Assembly: GCA_905250125.1 (NCBI GenBank)
Contig: CAJNOL010000178.1
Coordinates: 1 to 64,000, forward strand
Direction of reading: 5' to 3'
Origin: Rotaria sordida
Taxonomy: Eukaryota > Rotifera > Eurotatoria > Philodinida > Philodinidae
DNA: 64,000 bases
Shown here: positions 61,923-64,000 of the stretch, in pieces
How the letters are laid out: each line of letters opens with the position of its first letter
Position numbering within the stretch: the stretch's first letter is position 1
Notes under the pieces: generated by a model
The model's input: only the letters and a program-made list of their open reading frames with translations
Databases searched by the model: none
What the model was told of the DNA's origin: nothing
Translations under genes and position numbers: made by a program

Positions 61923-64000
61923 GTTATCGATGATGAGTTCACGACCTATAACAAAGTATGTACATATTCAAATGTATTGTTCTTTTTTTTTTTTCTTTTT
62001 TGTTCTTTTCTTATATTCATCAACAATCGAGATGAGCTCTTTTTTTCTTTCTACTTTTCATCTATTCAAATTTTCTATAAACTTATAACTTCATTTTTAA
62101 TATCATACTCAATTAAGATATATCACGATATTTGTTCACTCGATACATTATATGTACTTAAATTATTAGAAATGTAAGATTTTTTTTTTTTTCTATTCAT
62201 TCTCTCTATGGTTGAATGAATACATTAAATATATTTCATTTCTTTTTCTTTTCTACTAATTAATTGAGACTACATCATCAAATTTATGATTAGAAGAAAA
62301 TAAATTTATTTCACACCGAAAAAAAGAAACAAGACTAAACTATCGGCAATGAACAAACAAACAATTCTGTCAAGCTTAACACCATGTAGATTCAATGTTT
62401 TCTTTTATAATGCAAATATGTTCGTTTGAAATAAAATGATTGCGTAAAAACAAAAAAAAAAAATCAATTTAGTTCTTTTTTTTTCCGGGATTTTAGCATT
62501 AATCGTTTGAATAATGGATTAAAATGATCAATCATACCGACAATTGTATAGAAGAACTGTCTGTCAAAAATGTCATAGAAAATGATAAAAACAAAAAAAT
62601 AGTAAGATTCAATATACTACGAAAAAATCATCAAATAGATTTGATATAAAAAGTCAATTGATAAATAGTTCAACATATATCAATAATATCAACATTTCTC
62701 TCTATGAATTTATCTAGAAAAATAATTTTTGAATTAAAAATAACTAATGACATATACCTACTTATCTACAATATTTTTTTTTTGTTTAAGGTTAATTATA
62801 GATTTATACGAAACTGATGAGTTGATTGAACTGTCAAAACATCTATTATAAAGAAAAAAGAAAAAACAATACAGAGAAAACAAAAATCAATGTTTCTTAT
62901 TCGTTAACATCTCAAGTGCTTCATTTGTTGTTTTCAATAATCAAATCGTATATGCATACGATATCTGTGTGACAAGAAAATTATAAGTGATATAGATGAG
63001 AGTCAATATAATACAGTACACCTGTTGTCTTCGTCCTCAATTCAATCAATCAAGTTTATCTTAATCAAGCGAATTTGAATTGTTTTTGCTTACGCACACG
63101 ATTACATATGTTATATATGTATAGAAATAGTGTGAAGCCCTTATACACATCGCCCATCTAGTAGTATACGTTGTATTTTAATGTTCACTAAGGAAAAAAA
63201 AAGAAAGGATTTAGAAAGATAGTGATGTGTTTGTTTAAACTACACTTAACTAAATGAACAATCGAAACATAAATTCATTCATGGACATGTAGGAAGTCAA
63301 ACAGTATATATAATAATTACTAATCTTTCTTATAGAATAAGAAAGATGTCATCGTCATCATACTTACTATATAAGCATAATAATATGTTTTATCTTTTGT
63401 GTGCCTTTTTTGTCAATTATTAACATGTATATTCACAAGAGGAGAGAATGTAAATCTGAAATATTCTTTAAAAAAAGATTATTTGAAGTGAATTTATAGA
63501 AGAAAAAAAGAAAGAAAGAAAGAAAGAAAGAAGATGAAGAAAAAAAAAGAATGTTAATGTATTTCAATTGTTCATGATGGGGATACGTCGGCTTGTTCAC
63601 AATGTAAAATTAGTTCAATGAGCGATAATGGTTCGACATGAATGTCATATACATACATTCATATGTAGAAATGTTATGTAAATGCTTAAAAGGAACAAAG
63701 TGTTGCAACCCGATGATTATTATTTTTATGCTGTTTAAATTTTTTTGTTACGAAGTATCGACTGTATATTCAGCTGATGCCTCGAACAATCAGTATTCTT
63801 CATTTATCTATATAATTAACATAAAGAAAAAAAAATGGCCATTACCCATCTGACACAATCTTTTTTTTTCCTATCAATTTTTGCATAAAAAGTCACTTGT
63901 AGTCCTTCGATGAACAAAAAAAAAAAATATTCTCTTCACATAATAATGTAAAAGGTCAATCAATAGTGAAAAAGAAATGGAGTATACATTAATGTGAAAA
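61923..64000. other. Upstream region of adhesion GPCR; no gene seen
   Basis: AT-rich sequence with many A and T runs and a (GAAA)n tract. ORFs at 61977-62177 and 63638-63853 are short and featureless. The adhesion GPCR promoter should lie in its left part. Nothing else can be supported to the end of the window. Confidence 0.6.
63506..63532. repeat. (GAAA)n microsatellite
   Basis: About six GAAA units in a purine-rich stretch of the right-hand intergenic region. Confidence 0.85.

Noticed and set aside
62805-62835. Possible hammerhead ribozyme core (CTGATGAG)
   Set aside because: The required GAAA following stem II is absent (GAAC) and no closing stems I/III are visible.
1-64000. CRISPR arrays, operons, Shine-Dalgarno sites or other prokaryotic features
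   Set aside because: Spliceosomal introns and metazoan gene families throughout; no regularly spaced repeats.

Overview
This is eukaryotic, animal nuclear DNA. It is AT-rich (about 70% by eye), and its genes are split into many small exons joined by GT-AG introns, most of them only 50-70 bp. The gene set is plainly metazoan. A chitin synthase fused to a myosin motor is known from lophotrochozoans. Together with the very short introns and a divergent rhodopsin-like receptor, this points to a rotifer, most likely bdelloid. That placement is an inference; no ribosomal or mitochondrial marker is present.

Layout. 1-2177: intergenic, mostly a ~1.5 kb imperfect palindrome. 2178-3441 (+): rhodopsin-family peptide-receptor-like GPCR. 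4643-8394 (-): ciliary/sperm microtubule inner protein of the C7orf31/SPMIP4 type. 8811-16265 (-): ACAP-type Arf GTPase-activating protein (BAR, PH, ArfGAP, ankyrin). 18110-19362 (-): PIG-C subunit of GPI-GlcNAc transferase. 21869-45395 (-): one giant gene of about 40 exons encoding a myosin-motor chitin synthase, which fills over a third of the window. 47564-50746 (-): Rab8-like GTPase. 52485-53617 (+): TATA-binding protein. 56027-61922 (-): adhesion GPCR with signal peptide, GPS and seven membrane helices. 61923-64000: upstream sequence with no gene seen.

The genes do not form a pathway. Several act at membranes or cilia (ACAP, Rab8, SPMIP4-like, chitin synthase), but this looks like ordinary eukaryotic neighbourhood. 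Rab8 and TBP are divergent across ~1.7 kb. TBP and the adhesion GPCR converge, as do the first GPCR and the SPMIP4-like gene.

The main structure beyond the genes is a dense population of non-coding inverted-repeat (foldback/MITE-like) elements. Nearly every intron longer than ~700 bp carries one, while other introns are minimal in size. Some share sequence with each other, one is inserted inside another, and the ORFs they contain look like chance ORFs. The most interesting genic observation is a 190-codon exon inside the chitin synthase gene (37158-37730). It begins with ATG and ends in a splice donor of the same phase as the exon it would replace, suggesting a second promoter that makes a chitin synthase lacking almost all of the motor.

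All exon boundaries come from reading splice signals and family conservation by eye. Those of the first GPCR and TBP were worked out base by base; others are accurate to a few bases or are marked approximate.
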